Positions 24,376 through 38,295 of a DNA stretch of 64,000 bases are shown here, in pieces. The stretch is from Limanda limanda (taxonomy: Eukaryota; Chordata; Actinopteri; Pleuronectiformes; Pleuronectidae): contig NC_083646.1 of assembly GCF_963576545.1 (NCBI RefSeq), positions 27,347,027 through 27,411,026 on the forward strand, read 5' to 3'. The notes under the pieces are model-generated. The model saw only the letters and a program-made list of their open reading frames with translations. It was not told the origin of the DNA and ran no database searches. A program made the position numbers and the translations under genes. How positions within the stretch are numbered: position 1 is the stretch's first letter; every line of letters begins with the position of its first letter.

Positions 24376-27300
24376 CTATGATGTGGCGGAGTCCGGCTGA
24401 CTGACGTCCTTCTTCCTCTTCTTCTTCTTCTTCTTCCCTTGGCAAGGCTTACAGACACAGCACAAGATGCAGGGTGAGGCCAGAAGGAGGAGTGGAGATG
24501 TCACCAGCACAATGATGCTGACCCCCACCAGGATACCCACCACCTGAAGGAACACACACCAATCAATCAATAATCAATCAATCAAATCCATGTTTTCATA
24601 TTAACAATAGGCCAACACCTATATAGAATTTTAAGGATGTTGCTCATAGTGACTAACCCAGCGGGATGTTTTTGTTTTACAGTCTGCAACTGTATAATTT
24701 AGTTTAATTCTCTTTCACGTTTCACATCTTTAAATACTGCTCAGCATTAACGTTGGAACAGTGACAGATGATGGGAGTGAATTGTTGATGAAACTAAAAT
24801 GTCACACTCAAGCAATCTACTGTTAGTATGCACAAAGAATATGGTTTAATACATTTTCTATGGAAGAACTTGGCCTGCATGAAACACTGACCTCAACCCA
24901 TCCACAGACAACAACTGAGATACTGACTGCGAGGCCTTATTTCCCAACACTACAGACCGAAACTAACGGACGCTGTTGTGGCTGATCGCCTGCTGTTGTA
25001 GCACCATAAAAAAATCCATGGTTGGTGTCCATATACTTTTGTCGATGTAGTGTGTACCACTATAAATCAAAATGTTGTCTAAATTTACGAACCCAGTATA
25101 TGTTACCTCTTGATGTCCTGTTACAACAGCAGTGGTTGGAGGCAGCTAAGAAGGAGTAAGAGTGGCAAAAGGAATTTTTCACAAGCAGACTGTAAAACTT
25201 AGAGGACCTGTTAAGCAAGGGTGTGACTTACTCTGCCAGGACCTGTTTTGCAAGGGACAACTATTCTGTCCAACAACACTCAGCGACACAGGCACACCAA
25301 CACACAACAAGGAGGCTCAGGGAAAACTGAGGCTAATCATGAGATAATGGCATCAGGGAAAATAGAGAGAAAGTAGATTTGGTAGCCAATTGTCATTGTT
25401 TTGTTGAATGGACGACTTCATTAAATGAATTTAAGATTAGTGCAGGGATTAGTTCAGCTTAATGTCTGATAAAGGATTATTTGGGCACACTAGTGGAAAA
25501 CAACAAACCACTAACAACGAGCTGAAAGATACTTTAAAGGGAAATTCACCAATAAAATTAGCAGCAGATGCACAGATGAAGTTTCCCAAGTTAGACAGTG
25601 AATTAGTTTGTTCAAAGATTAGACACTTGTGTTTATACACACGGTTTAAAGCTTGACATAAAGTGAAACATGTAACAATTAAACGTTACTGTCCTGCATT
25701 GGTTCCTCTAATGTTTTCTTCACCAGGCATTTCTAAAGTGACTCACTGAATTGGCAGGCACAACAGTGCAGCCGGGACAGAGTCCAAAATCTTTAACATC
25801 CAATCCTGATAATGTGATGGAGCAATTTTACTAAAATCAAAGCCATGAATGGAATAAGCTGCCACTTATGGATGGGTGGTTCTGCAGTCTAATCCATTTA
25901 GACAATAGCACGTCACCACAACCCTGAAATGGATACTGTATAGCTGTGCTCTAATTCAGGAGGCGCATCCTTCCGGGGCTGCATTTGACCAACTGTGTCA
26001 CAGCGGCACGACGGGATCATGCTACTTCCAAGGCTCCTTCAAATGCAGCCAAGAAATGAATACCTCCGTTCCAGAGCCCCGAAGGATGCAATAACTGGAA
26101 TCTTCTCGGCCCAACCTATCCCAAGATTAATTGTGCGCTGTAGACAAATCACATCAGGCTTCAACTCAGTCAAAGAGTTAACAGTACAAATGTTTAAAGA
26201 ACCATGGCGCCTTTAAACCTCAACTAAAAAATAAATAATTACATGTTAGGTTAGGGGACAATAGTGATCCTAACCAGGCATGAGGGAGGCCGAGCTTCAG
26301 TATATGTAGAGGCTCAAAGTAGTTAACGATGCAAAAGTCAGGGCAGGACAAGCTGGTGACGCGCATATGAAATCCTCTTTGGAGGATGCAGTTCGATTTG
26401 TGGCCTACAGGGATGATGAAGGCGACCTCCAAAGGGTGTGGCCCCTGAACTGGGACACAGCTTGGGTCTGCTCTGGGGTCTGTGCAGAGGCCTCACCTGT
26501 GTCCTGTTCCACATCACAGAGGCCCTGGAGTGTCCCAGCTTGTTTCTGCATGGTCCCTTGTCATAGTGCCTCAGGAAGATGTCCCCCTACATTTACAAAA
26601 TGTTTAGACAAGAAATTAGCTGACTATTAATCACGGATGGAATTCAAAAACAAGCTGAAGGCAGTGAAGTAGGCTGGGGTGCTTTAAACTTCACATGTTT
26701 GAGGTGTGTTGCAGCGGGACTCACATCCAAGTTCTGCAGACAGTACCAGCAGAAGGTGTGTTTGCAGCTCTTACACAGCATCTGTGCACAGCCCTGGTTC
26801 CTCTCTATGTAGATGCCACACATGGGACACTGTTTGATGGGCACGTCAGACTGGCTGTAGGAGCGGCCCCTGTGGATAGAGAGTAGGGCACAACAGATAT
26901 GAGGTATGCAGCTTAGAGGGAGAAGGCCTCAAGAGTGTCCTGGCTGTGTTGAAGTCTTTATTTAGCAGCAGAGTAAAGGGTCAGAGCAAATATTGAACTG
27001 GGTAAATTATTTTGGGAGGGAAAGATATAAGGAAATATTCTCTGAGCCCAATTTAGGGCAGCAGTGCTATCGATAACCTCAAAGTCATGACTGAGGGTTA
27101 CAACAACCTGAGGAGTTTCTATTCTACTTATAATCACATATAATTTTCTGTGATGAAATATCCTTAAACCTGAATTAACAGAATTTAAAGTTGTTCACGC
27201 AAAACTTTCATACAATCTCATCTATAAAAACAAATCCAATATTAACTCTCCCTTCAGCATTGTCCTGATGAAATTATCTCGCTTTTAAAAACGACATATC

Positions 27301-30300
27301 TGTTTATTACCTTGCATGTCTGCTGTTGCAGGGCAGGTAGCATGAGTTAGTGTGAACCTATATAAATGTGAGTTCAGTGAATTGTCACAAAATAACCAAG
27401 AAAGCCCAGGATAAACTACTAGGGCTAAATAATAGGAACAAAACTATCACAATGCCATTATTTGGACAGATATTGCTTTTGTGATAAGAGGGAACCTTTG
27501 AATGGGAATTAATGTATTTAATTTTCACAGGAAGAAAAGTGATGATATAATTTCTTTCTGCTGGGGTCTGTACCAAGTGGCTATCGTCCTCTGGAGAACA
27601 TAAATTGTAGGCCCGGGCATCTCTGTAGCACCAAAAAGCTTCATATATAGCGCTATGTACACATTTGACTTTTATCAAAAACAACTGTAGCTACGGAGAT
27701 TTGGATATGTCACTCTGCCATATTGTGATTTCTAAAATATTTTGATTAATTATTCAGCTCTAATTGCAACCACATATTCCCTTGGTAAAGCCATAAGAGT
27801 GGCATGATGTAAACAAGCATGGATAAGACCAAACAATCTGTACATTGACTCACAGAAACCAAAATCTGTTAACTTATCCTACGGCAGCTGCTGACTTAGA
27901 GCTTCAATGGTGACCAAAAATAATAAAGGTGGAACAGAAACACGACCTGTCACAGGCAAATTAGGAAGAATTAACGACCCCTCTTAAATAGAGTTGATAA
28001 TATGAACAAAATGTCAGAGAACAGAAGCAGTAATAACATTTATATTTAGGGGATCAAATAAATTTCTGCTTTCTAGTCAGAAACCTCTAAGGGACTTTGG
28101 AACCCTAACCTGAGTAAGTACAGAGTAGTACAATGAAAATGTGTTTGCCTGTCAAATGTATATTATGCTCAATACAAGTTCAAATCTAAAGATGACTTTC
28201 CCTCACTCAGCCTGCCCCATCCTCCACATCCCACTGCAGAGACCACAGCTCCACTACCTGGCAGGCTCCTTCTGTACAGTGGACTAACTCAGAGCAGCTC
28301 AGTGCCCATCCTTCACCTTCCTTTGGCACATAGACAATGAAATTCCAACACAACACAGCAAGTCACCTATGACATCAGTCAGTGAGGCAGAGCCACAGTG
28401 AAGAGCTGCGCAGTCATGTAACAGTACAACAGGGACTACACAGAGGGCACTACTGACCAATACTGGGCTATTAATCCTGAAATAACATTAGTTTTCAGTT
28501 CTCCACAGGGAGATGAGGAACACATCACTTATATGATCCACTCAGTGATCCACTCACTTCTGACAGTACAACTGTCAGTTCCATTCAGATTAAATGGAAG
28601 GATGACATTTTTCTCATAAAATAAAATAATTGAATTTTACGAGATTTAAACTCTTTGAAAGGGGATGAATGAATATAAACCATAAACCTTTACAGTTTAA
28701 GATTAACTATTTCCAAACCAATTATTGCCTTCACCATTCAGTCACCTGGATTCTGTTAGCAGCAGTAAAAGGTGTTCATTGTGTACACCCTCAGTCTGTC
28801 TCACACACTAATCCTGCTTTCAGCACGCACAGTATCATTTTCAAAGTTCACACTGTGGCTGCAGGCGTTGGGCGGCTGACCGAGCAGCTAACTGACTGAC
28901 CTGCTTTCATGAGAGGGTGAGGGTGACATCATGGGCTGGCGCTCGGGGCAGGTGTGGCTGTCCTGCCAGGGGCCTCTGCAGCCGGAGCAGAAGACGGTGT
29001 GACAGGTTGGGCAATGCACAGCAGAGGGCTGACCCTCAGAGCCTGGCTGCACACTGCACACCGCCTGGCACTCAACCACTGGGCACCAGGCTCTACTGGG
29101 GTCCAGCTTCACTCCTGTAGAGGCAAAGAGGGAGATTGACAATAGTTTCATGAAATAAGTGCGGAGATAAATGCATGTTTTGTACATATAGCCAAGTAAT
29201 ACTGACAAATAGTGGTCTGACTTGTTTTTTCATGTTCATCAATGGTTTAGAACTAAAACAATTAGTCAATTACTCAATTACTGGATCGGCAGAAAATTAA
29301 TTAAAAAAAAATTCTCAAGATAATAAGTCTTATCTGGTTTGATGCAAGTTGCCTTTTTTCCTCTCTTTTATATCATTGTACATAATATTATCTATCTGGG
29401 TTTTGAGCTGGAGACAGAAAAGTCCACTCAACAGATTAATCAACAATGAGAACAATTCTTCATTGCTGCCCTAAAAAAAACCCATTATTTCTGCATTTTA
29501 CACTGTTAATGTAAATGCTAATGTTTAGCAGAAACAGTCATATGAACTATCTTAGTGTAGCAAGGTACACACATAGAGGCACATACATAAAATGTGAATC
29601 TTAATCATGTGAAGTTTAGCATCTGACATACAAAAAGGTTTTAAAAGTCAAAAGGCTCGTTGAGGCTGTTTTATTCATGCAATCCTGCATTGATGATAGT
29701 AACAAGATGACGGTTTAATCATCTTCACATTCAGTTTAGCTTGTTAGCATGCTAGTTGACACTGAACATAGCGGAACTGAGGCTGATGGAAATGTTATTA
29801 ATTTTGCATACATTTGTTTATTACCTAAATATTTCTAATTATTCAATTTAAAAGTTAGGATGGGTTAGCTATTACAATTTATCCTGAGGGGCCACATTTC
29901 ACAATACGATTCAGTCTGGACCACAGTGTTGGACACACAGACCACTAGCTAGCACAACACACCAGCATTAATGTTTGGACTCAAATCTCCTTCATCGGTT
30001 CATTATTCTATTTGTGAGTCAGAACAGAAAGGAAACACTGTAGCAAAACAGCCTGTACTTTGCACTTCTTTATGCTTTAAACCTTATTAGTCTTGTGACT
30101 TATGGTCTGAGTAAACTATAACTGTTATTGGCTTTACAGCATATTGTTACTGTACAACTGGAAAAAGCCCAATATAGCTGCAAGGCAAACTAACCTGTTT
30201 GCAGTTTGTAAATGTCAACAGAAAGCTATTTCAACACTTTGCTGTTTGTCGGGCTCCAAAGCAGGACTGATATTCACAAAACGTTTCCACGATATAAGGT

Positions 30301-33165
30301 CAATCATTTATGCATGGGTCATACAATACGTCACATGACTCAGAATAGTTACATGAGTCTTTTAAAGGATTTGCTACAGAATTCCCTGAAGGTATTTAAG
30401 GCCCAGTTTCAGTCACCTCCTGGACAATACTGGAGGTCCCACAGTATCCCAGGCATGTGAAGCTCAGCACGCTGTGGAGTGACCTGAAATAGCCCACTGC
30501 CTATCGCCAGCCATCATCACGCCAATGCAACAATACCTACCTCTCTCAAACTTCAGCCGCTGATACAGCTCCACCTGATCCGCTGCAGCCAGGCTGGCTA
30601 TCTGCAATCACCAGACACACAGAGGGGCTTTAGTCATGTTTAATTCAGTCTGATATTGGACAATGAATTTTGAGCTTAAGCCCTCATAAAGAGATCACAG
30701 GGGTTTGAAAATAAGGTTTGCGGATTTTCATATAACCCCATTGCAATTCTGGTAAAAATGAAGTTTGAAGTCATTTACAGGTAAACCCGAAAACAGATAT
30801 GTGCAAAAAAAGCCAATTGGTCAAGATTATTTAATGTGCTTGCAATACTTCAAATACCATCCAGGATAAGGTGGTTACCTAGCAACTGCAAATTGCTGCA
30901 TTATTTATCAGCGCTCAGAGGAAGAAATTAGTACAATACAATATTGTAATATTTCAATCAAAACTATAAGCATTAAAGCTGCCTGCTGTATATGTTAATT
31001 GCCCTGAGTAATACAAAAAAAATTTCAAGAGGCTTTTCTTACAGTAAGTGACCTAATGCAGTTGTTTTCGGACAAAAAAGAATTGCAAATGAGGAAGCAA
31101 GGAGCAGAATTTCCATGCATTTGTGAATCAGCTTCTTCTTTGAAGGGCTAACTGCGTGGAGTGTGGGATGTCTAACAGGTCGCAGGGTTTTACTTTCTGT
31201 CTGACGGCTCACATTACCACATTCTACGATTAACGCAAGGGAAAAACAAGCATTCTCTCATATCTTTTGTTAAGGTTGGATTCACTAGATTTTCACAATA
31301 CTACTAAGTTAATCCAACCCAAATCACATCTTAAAAAACAAGTTAGCTTGCACAAAGAAACCGGTGGAGTCAGCTACTTAGAAATATAACAAAATTGATT
31401 TGCCTCAAACCAGTTTTAAGTAGGGAAATCAACATAATTTTGTGTATTTTATTTTAAGAGTCTCTTGATGGCTCCGCATGACCTAGATATAGTTGGTTTT
31501 AAACAGGACATACCTCAGAGTCCAATAGCACGCCGGTCTTCTGGCAGGCCATATCTGGGCAGGTGATGGGTGCCCCCCCACCCTCCATGATGGCCAGCTG
31601 AACATACTGCTGCAAACACTGGAGAGGGAGGAACAACACGGCACCATTAGTCTGGATATAGAAAGGAACCGATAAAACTAAGATACATCACACATGACAT
31701 GCTCTTGCAAACAGCAAAACATACAACACATCATAGGCATATATTTTATCTTCACCATCCACCCTTGATGAAAAACTATACAAAACACACAACAGATTAA
31801 AACACTCAAATCTACTGATGACAAATATAGTAAAATGAAGAAATGAGCTGTTGTGCAAACAGGGCGAAACTAAATGCCACATAAACAGAGATTTCTTATG
31901 AACAGCCTCACGTCATAAGTCACATGTTACCTCAGCCATCAATTATGGACGAGTAGGGGGAACCATGTAAACATTGCGCAAAGGCAGACAGTTTGGAGGA
32001 ACAGAAACTAAAAACATTAAAATGTCACTTTTCGGTGGAAGATGAAAAACAAATCTGTTGTAGCGGTCTGGGCTGTATCTTCAAACTCATTAACACAAAC
32101 TTGTGCTCATCATGTGCTTTCCCATTTAACACGATAAAACACAAGCAATAGTGTGTGCTGGAGAACTAGGTTCATACAATGCAGTCCAACTGATAAGCAC
32201 AGTTTATCCATCTCCCTCCCTCCTTCCCTCGTGACACGGTGTGTGTGCGTGTTCTATCTGTGTGACCTTGTGCGTGCAAAACACTGACAACATAGCCAGC
32301 ACGGACGGATATTAACACCTGCCGTTATCTGACAACCTTTCTGTGTCAGAGCATAACATTATACATACCAGACATGCACATATTAGAGGAACAAGAACAG
32401 TGTCGTAGCAGACCTCGATTATTCTGTATTAAAAAATTGGACTAATCATATAATTCTCTTGTAGATGAAAACACTGCCAGGTGATATTTTGGAGTTCCAA
32501 GTACAAAATATAAAAAATGTTTGGGAGTATCACAAAAATTTCCAGGGACAATTCAAAGAAAGTGAGATAAGGTCAGTTCTGTGTTGAAACTGCATCATTT
32601 CCCTAAAGCTGTCATATACAAGATCTATTTTAGGATCCTAAAACCGTAAGTGGTGCTACATTAAAGAGGAGCATCCCATCCCAGGTCATTTTAATGCTGG
32701 ACTTTTGCCTAAATTACCCAAAGAAAAAATTGTGTTGTTGGATCCCTTTTGTACAACTTTCACCACCCACACACAATAATTAAGACATACGCAAAGCATG
32801 GGATACACACTTTTTCTTCTTCAAGACAATCTAAATATAGCCTGGAGGACCCATGTTCTGCTTCAGTAACCAAGGTTCACAGGTTTGAGATCACTTGCCG
32901 CTAATGTGTCCTTCACTGTTCAAACAAATACTTGGATTTGAGCATTATCTGCTGTAAATATCTCAAATGAAGTGAGTACGTCTTTACTCACGGCTGTGCA
33001 GAAGTTGCAGTTGCAGCTTTGTTGGCTGGTGGCTGCAGATGGCTGTTCACTGAGGCACAGCTTGCAGAAGACCCCGGGCCCCGGCTGAGAATCAGCACCA
33101 GCTTCACGGGTCCCGGGTACAGAATCCCTGGCTTCCTGGCTCAGGGTGGGACTCCTGCTGGCCAT
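24376..33165 (-). CDS. rnf144b: RNF144B, RBR-type E3 ubiquitin ligase
   Basis: RBR ligases take ubiquitin from an E2 through RING1 and pass it via a catalytic Cys in RING2. Seven coding exons on the minus strand: 32992-33165 (ATG), 31514-31618, 30541-30601, 28901-29114, 26725-26869, 26497-26586 and 24376-24543 (TAG). All junction phases fit. RING1 spans CKLCLSEQP...[13 protein letters not shown]...CPDMAC. The in-between-RING part has [11 protein letters not shown] and [16 protein letters not shown]2 has [34 protein letters not shown], whose CxxC-catalytic-Cys order is preserved. [20 protein letters not shown] follows, then a membrane helix [20 protein letters not shown] and a Lys-rich tail. 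The QNLD...[10 protein letters not shown] and [10 protein letters not shown] wording matches RNF144B rather than RNF144A. A splice acceptor near 33266 suggests a 5' non-coding exon. Confidence 0.95.
24900..25065. repeat. Relic of a Tc1-like element end
   Basis: The string 'ggtgtccatatacttttgtc' followed by 'gatgtagtgt' resembles the degraded terminus typical of Tc1/mariner elements in fish. No partner end was identified. It lies in the last intron of rnf144b. Confidence 0.4.
25962..26095. repeat. Fold-back (MITE-like) repeat
   Basis: GCATCCTTCCGGGGCTGCATTTGA near the left has imperfect reverse complements on the right (TCAAATGCAGCC near 26037 and GAGCCCCGAAGGATGCA near 26075). The unit is about 130 bp, in an rnf144b intron, with no coding content. 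Confidence 0.4.
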
Positions 33166-33275
33166 GTAGGGGGCGAGTCAGGCGGGGAGGGAAGCAAGAA
33201 GGGATCAGGCTGCTCCTAGCCCTTCTGTTAGGGACAGAGAGGAGCCACAGCCGCCATTTTCCTGGAAGCAAAAAA
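33166..33275 (-). other. rnf144b 5' UTR part of exon 2 with a short upstream ORF
   Basis: Upstream of the rnf144b start, the minus strand has a TTGCTTCCAG acceptor followed by GAAAATGGCGGCTG. That ATG opens a nine-codon frame (MAAVAPLCP) ending in TAA well before the main start. If transcribed, it would be an upstream ORF able to lower translation of rnf144b. The ATGGCGGC context is strong (A at -3, G at +4). Confidence 0.45.
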
Positions 33276-36200
33276 AGCATAAAGGTGTAGCACTCTGCTT
33301 CTCCTGTTAAAGTTTACCTGGCTCTCAGACAACACTGCACCCTTTCAAGCACCTCTCACTCCTTCTGGTAACTGGTGTAGCAACGCTGATGACTTCACCT
33401 CTCTCTGAAGCAACACACTGTCGTTGCCTTGTTACCTGATGTGGATTAGTCACTGTTAAAAGCTGTGTGGTGCATGAAGCTAAATATAATGATGGGTAAT
33501 TACTGCAGTAATGTTGATTACTCAACATGTCTGTACTAAATGATTTAACGTATTTTTTAGGCCAAAGTCTAAGGCTTGTTTTTTTCCTGGGCTTACAGTT
33601 ATCATAAAACTACCACATGGATAACCAGAAGACTTGTTTTAAGGATGTGGTGTAGGTCAGGGGAGAACCCATTAAATGTTTGGTGTGGATCCGAATCAGG
33701 GGGCAAAATCCATGAGTTATAATTCACTTTCTTTAACATTGTGAGATGTTTTGCAATATTTTCATTGATTTCTCAGAGAATAATTCATGGATCTTAATGA
33801 AAAGGAAAAAATTAAAAGTTTAAAAATGGTCTCATGAGGGGACTGTTGGGCCTGGGCTGAGTTATGAGTGCTGCTAAAGTTCAACATGTCATGCCAGGCT
33901 CAACTGAATGTTCACTAACAAACTCACAATAATACTAATGTTTGCCACTTTCACTTAGCTTAGCTTAGCATTCTATTATTCACCAATCATCACTAGACTC
34001 TTATCATAGGTGAGTAATGGGACATGTATTTGGTCACAAAGTAAAGTATTGGACACATTTTAAACTCAAAACTTTGACCAGGTGGTCGGTGGAATGATGC
34101 ATGCTAATAGGTCAGATGTTATTTTAATTAGTCCTGAGGGAAACATATATTTCTGCACCAAATTGTATGGCAATCTGTGCAGTGGTTGAGATACAGTATG
34201 TCTGGACCAATGTAGAATAATATAACAATTTAATACACAGCTGTTAACTTACTACCAGAGTTGGTGGATACAAACATTTAATCTAGTGTTAACGGGAATT
34301 AAAGTCAACAAAACCCCCAAACCATCCCTTTGGTTGATCCGGCAGTGCAATCCCAAAAAGCATGAGAAATAATAACACCATAATCTTGGATTTGCGGCTA
34401 ATCCTGTAGATAACAGTGGTTGTGCACAGAACAGGGTCACACAGGAAACGGTGGCGTTAAAAACACACTGCAGCCGAGGCGGCTGCTATAATCACACGTT
34501 ATCCCACACACAATGTTCTCCATTTCAGCAGACATTTAAAGTTGGCTGTTGGAAACTTTGGAGCAGCTTAAATCAATACAGCTACCACCACGACCAGTGT
34601 CCTGAATTTTGTTTCAGTGAGTGCTCTTTTGTTGTGTACTATCGATCCATGGTGGCATACATGCAGATCACTGATAGTGGAGCTTGTGAGTATTTCTGCA
34701 CAGTCATGGTGTATCCTGCACTACTATCAGAGAGGCGAGGCGGATCGACAGCAGTCATCGGTTACAGGAGCTGGAGATTACCTGGGTAACCATCTATCAG
34801 TAGATCAGATAGAAGAGTTTTTACTTAAAAACTGACAGTGTCTGCCACCGTAGGTATGATAGATACTGGGCAGTTTCCTCACTGGCCTACAAAACCCAAC
34901 CTTACTGCAGTCCCTGCCCCTGAAAAGCAATCACACTGAGAATACAAGCTTGCGTTAAAACTTGAATCTTCCATGCTGGAGCTATTCACTAATAAAATCT
35001 CCCCTGTGCGCTCACTGTTTCTTTTAGGGTGTGGAGCTGATCGTTCAGCGATTAGTAGTCATCATGGATCAAGGTCTACATGGCCTTCCTGCCGAGGGTA
35101 AGGGTGGTGAAAAGCTGCTGCTGCCACTGTGCTGGCCAGCGAGCAGCTGGGCAGAGAGTGTGTAGCTGTAATTATATGGGATCATTTATTCAGCTGCAAT
35201 CACTCGCTGGAATTTCTGGGCTAATAACCTGTGTGTGTTTTGTGGGAGAGAGACTGAAAACAAGAGCAGATATAGCTGAGACACAGCAGCATGACTGATG
35301 GGAATGATGCAGTGGGGACATGCAAACCTCCACAGTGTACATCAGTTTACACAGTTACTGCAGTGGACACTGAAGTACATAGGTTAGTTAATAAAGGGGT
35401 CAGTTAACAATGATATAACAGCATTTCCTAAATGGACTGAGATATGTTTGTACAGTTAGTGTGGTACCAGAGTAATATCTGATCTGTTACAGTGCATGCA
35501 ACATGAAATCTGACACATCTGCATCCCTCCCAAGGTTGCACAGTCGCACAGGTCAAAACTGAAACACTGACGCATCCACTGTGTTAAATCATTTCATGGT
35601 GAACATGACGGGATGTGTGTGTTCTGCTGGGGGGGGGGGGGCCTACCTTGTCTGTGGGGGACCACTGGGTGTCGGAGCTTCCTGATTCCAGATCCACAGC
35701 CGCAGTGCTGCTCTTCTCCCCGTGGCACAGACACATGTGTCCTAACAGTGTTGTGCTGTTAGAATAATCAGCTCTGCTCCCTCAGAAAACATGTTTCAAC
35801 GTCCTGCTCGCTGCTCTGCTCCGTGCACTCACGTGTGTGTTTGTGTACGTGTGTGTGTGTGCGTGTGTGTGTGTGTGTGCGTGAGTGTCAGCTCCGCTCT
35901 CGTGTTTTGTTTCCATCCAGGAAGCTCAACTGATTGTCACTCTCGACTGCCCCTACTGGTCATCCCACCGAACTCATGCTGCTTTCAGGGGCAGTGGGGA
36001 AGAAACGGTGCTCACGTGAGTTACGTTGGCGCCTATGGTTGGCGCCCTCTGTCTTCAGGCCTGTAGTAAACTCATAACTTATTCCTTTAAAGGTTAATTT
36101 AGGTGAAAGAGATCTACTGGCAGATATAGCAATTTAATAATTTAATAGGCCTGTATGATAAGCATAGTTACTTTAGCTATTGTGCCAAGCTATTTATTTT

Positions 36201-37486
36201 CAGGGATTTTTGCTGATTGCTGAGTGCTCAGACTTATTATAACCATACTCGGACACCAAAAGGGGTGTGCCTGGACCACTTAAGCTCTTAAGTAATCATA
36301 AGTTGAAGGCTCAATATAACCAGGCAGTGAGCTCAGGTAACAACTTGGGTGTGTTGGATAAAAGCTTCAGTTATGTACTTTAATATCACAGTTTGAGATT
36401 CAGTATATTCAAATGTACCTTATTTTATCCATCCATCTATTTATCCATCCAAAATAGTTTCAGGTTGATGCAAAGATTTTAATACACCATTTAGACTTTG
36501 GAAATTAAAACGTACATAAATAATTTATATTAGTTATTACGAAAACCCTTTGGTCAAACTTTTCGAAGTCTTCCTACTAAACTGTGTGAACAATCCGAAA
36601 TTTCACCTACAATATATTATAATTACATTTACAAGGGACTGGCAGTCAAGTTTCACATATTGCTGCCAGCCCAGGCTGTTAGAATGGAATATATGTAACT
36701 GATGATATTACACTGACTTCCTGTTTACAGGTTTGATTACACCACAGGGGTTTCAGAAACTGTCAGAACAGAACAGCTGTGTGAACCGGGATATCCCTCT
36801 ACAACACACTATTGCATTGTATTGTAATTATTATGTGTAATTCAGCTGTTATATGTAAAAAAGTCAAAAACACTTTGCAAAGAATATTTATACTTTTACT
36901 TACTTAAACATTATTATCAGGATTATCTGTATTATGTCTACATAATACTATTACTTTTATATACTTTAAACTTGTCTGACCTTATAAAAGACAAACTAAT
37001 CCTGTTGCTCGACATTTCACTGAATTAAGCCTCACATCTCAGTTTTGTATTTTATGATGACAGAGTGATTAATGCACGCAAACAAGTCAATTGAAAAACA
37101 AGAGAAGTATTTTGGGATTTTTATGTTTGTTTCAAGAAAGCATGAAGGAGGATTTGTCGGTTTGTATTATGTTTTTTCTCAAAGATTGTACAGACCCTCA
37201 TTTATGTGGTTTAATAACTAGTTCTTGTTTTACCTTGTTTGAAGAAAATCAATCAAGCAATCAATAATTTAATCAATCAATCAATGACGGTTGAATATGT
37301 GAGGAGGCATGCGTCTAATCCATGATCAGATTATAATTCAATATTTTGAGCAACTGAATAAATGTGTGTTTAGACTCTGTTGTTATTTTTCATAAATGTG
37401 CAGCAGGGCCATGTACCAAACGCATCATGCAAGTATAAGGAACTAATATCTAATGGAAACCCCGAGGTAAAGTGCGCATGCGTGCT
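33276..37486. other. Non-coding region upstream of rnf144b
   Basis: No exons are recognised. It contains a GT-rich tract at about 35836-35882 and short open frames with no family resemblance (for example 34451-34789). The rnf144b promoter and first non-coding exon should be here but cannot be placed from sequence alone. Confidence 0.4.
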
Positions 37487-37510
37487 GCTGTCAGGGATTT
37501 CCCTGACAGC
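37487..37510. promoter_or_regulatory. Near-perfect 24-bp palindrome containing an NF-kB consensus site
   Basis: GCTGTCAGGGA and its reverse complement flank a TT centre. The middle, GGGATTTCCC (37494-37503), fits the kB consensus GGGRNNYYCC exactly. About 18 bases upstream lies GTGCGCATGCGTG, an NRF1-type GCGCATGCG motif. Both are about 0.8 kb upstream of the start codon of the RHIM-motif gene and about 100 bases before a GTGAGT donor at 37617, so they could belong to its promoter. Confidence 0.5.
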
Positions 37511-38295
37511 TCGAGTGGTTTATATCTGTGAGAATGTGAGGGATGATATCTGTGTAACAGTGAGCGGCTCTCTGACAGCAGCTGTACGGGAATGAAACAA
37601 AGAGCATTGCAAACAGGTGAGTTTATTTAAAGTTTCCTGACGGGTGAACGCTGTCTGTAAGTGTCTCTTCGGTTTATAGAGTTGTTATATGCGCGGTCAC
37701 AGCACGAGAGGTCCAGGTGTTAAGCTGACCACATAGTGCGTTATTGTGGTGTCATATATAATAAGATATTCTAGAATAATATTTACTGCCCGACTGAGAA
37801 AATTCACGTTAAAACTCGAAAAGGGCATCGACATAATCACTTATTGAGCTATTAAGACCATTTTACAATGGGTTTCAAATGGTATTTTTATATGTTAACT
37901 AGTCAAATGTTAAGTCACCACATACTATACGTCCACCTCTCACCGAACAATACACCAACACAGACGTTTGTATGGTTAACGTGCAAGAACTTCAAATGAT
38001 TCATCCGCGTGTCAGACCTGATCCCTTTTCTTTGCTCGTCGTTATCATGCAAAAGTTGGACAAAAGGTGTCGCGGTGTCTTTTTAACCCGCACCGAAGTC
38101 TAAACGACGACTTCATAAGCCGGGAAGTAGCTTCCCCCCCACCCACCCCCCGTACTTTGCTAGTTGTGGTTTAAAAAGTCCCTTGGCTTGAGCTGCTGCA
38201 GCCACTAAAACAAAGTTCCCGTGACCTAAATAAACAGCTCTGTAGCAGTAGATGTTATTGTGACATCTTCTTCTTCTTCTCCTCTACTGCAGGTG

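Noticed and set aside
34451..34789. 112-codon Cys-rich frame
   Set aside because: No recognised domain, and no splice sites or conservation evidence available.
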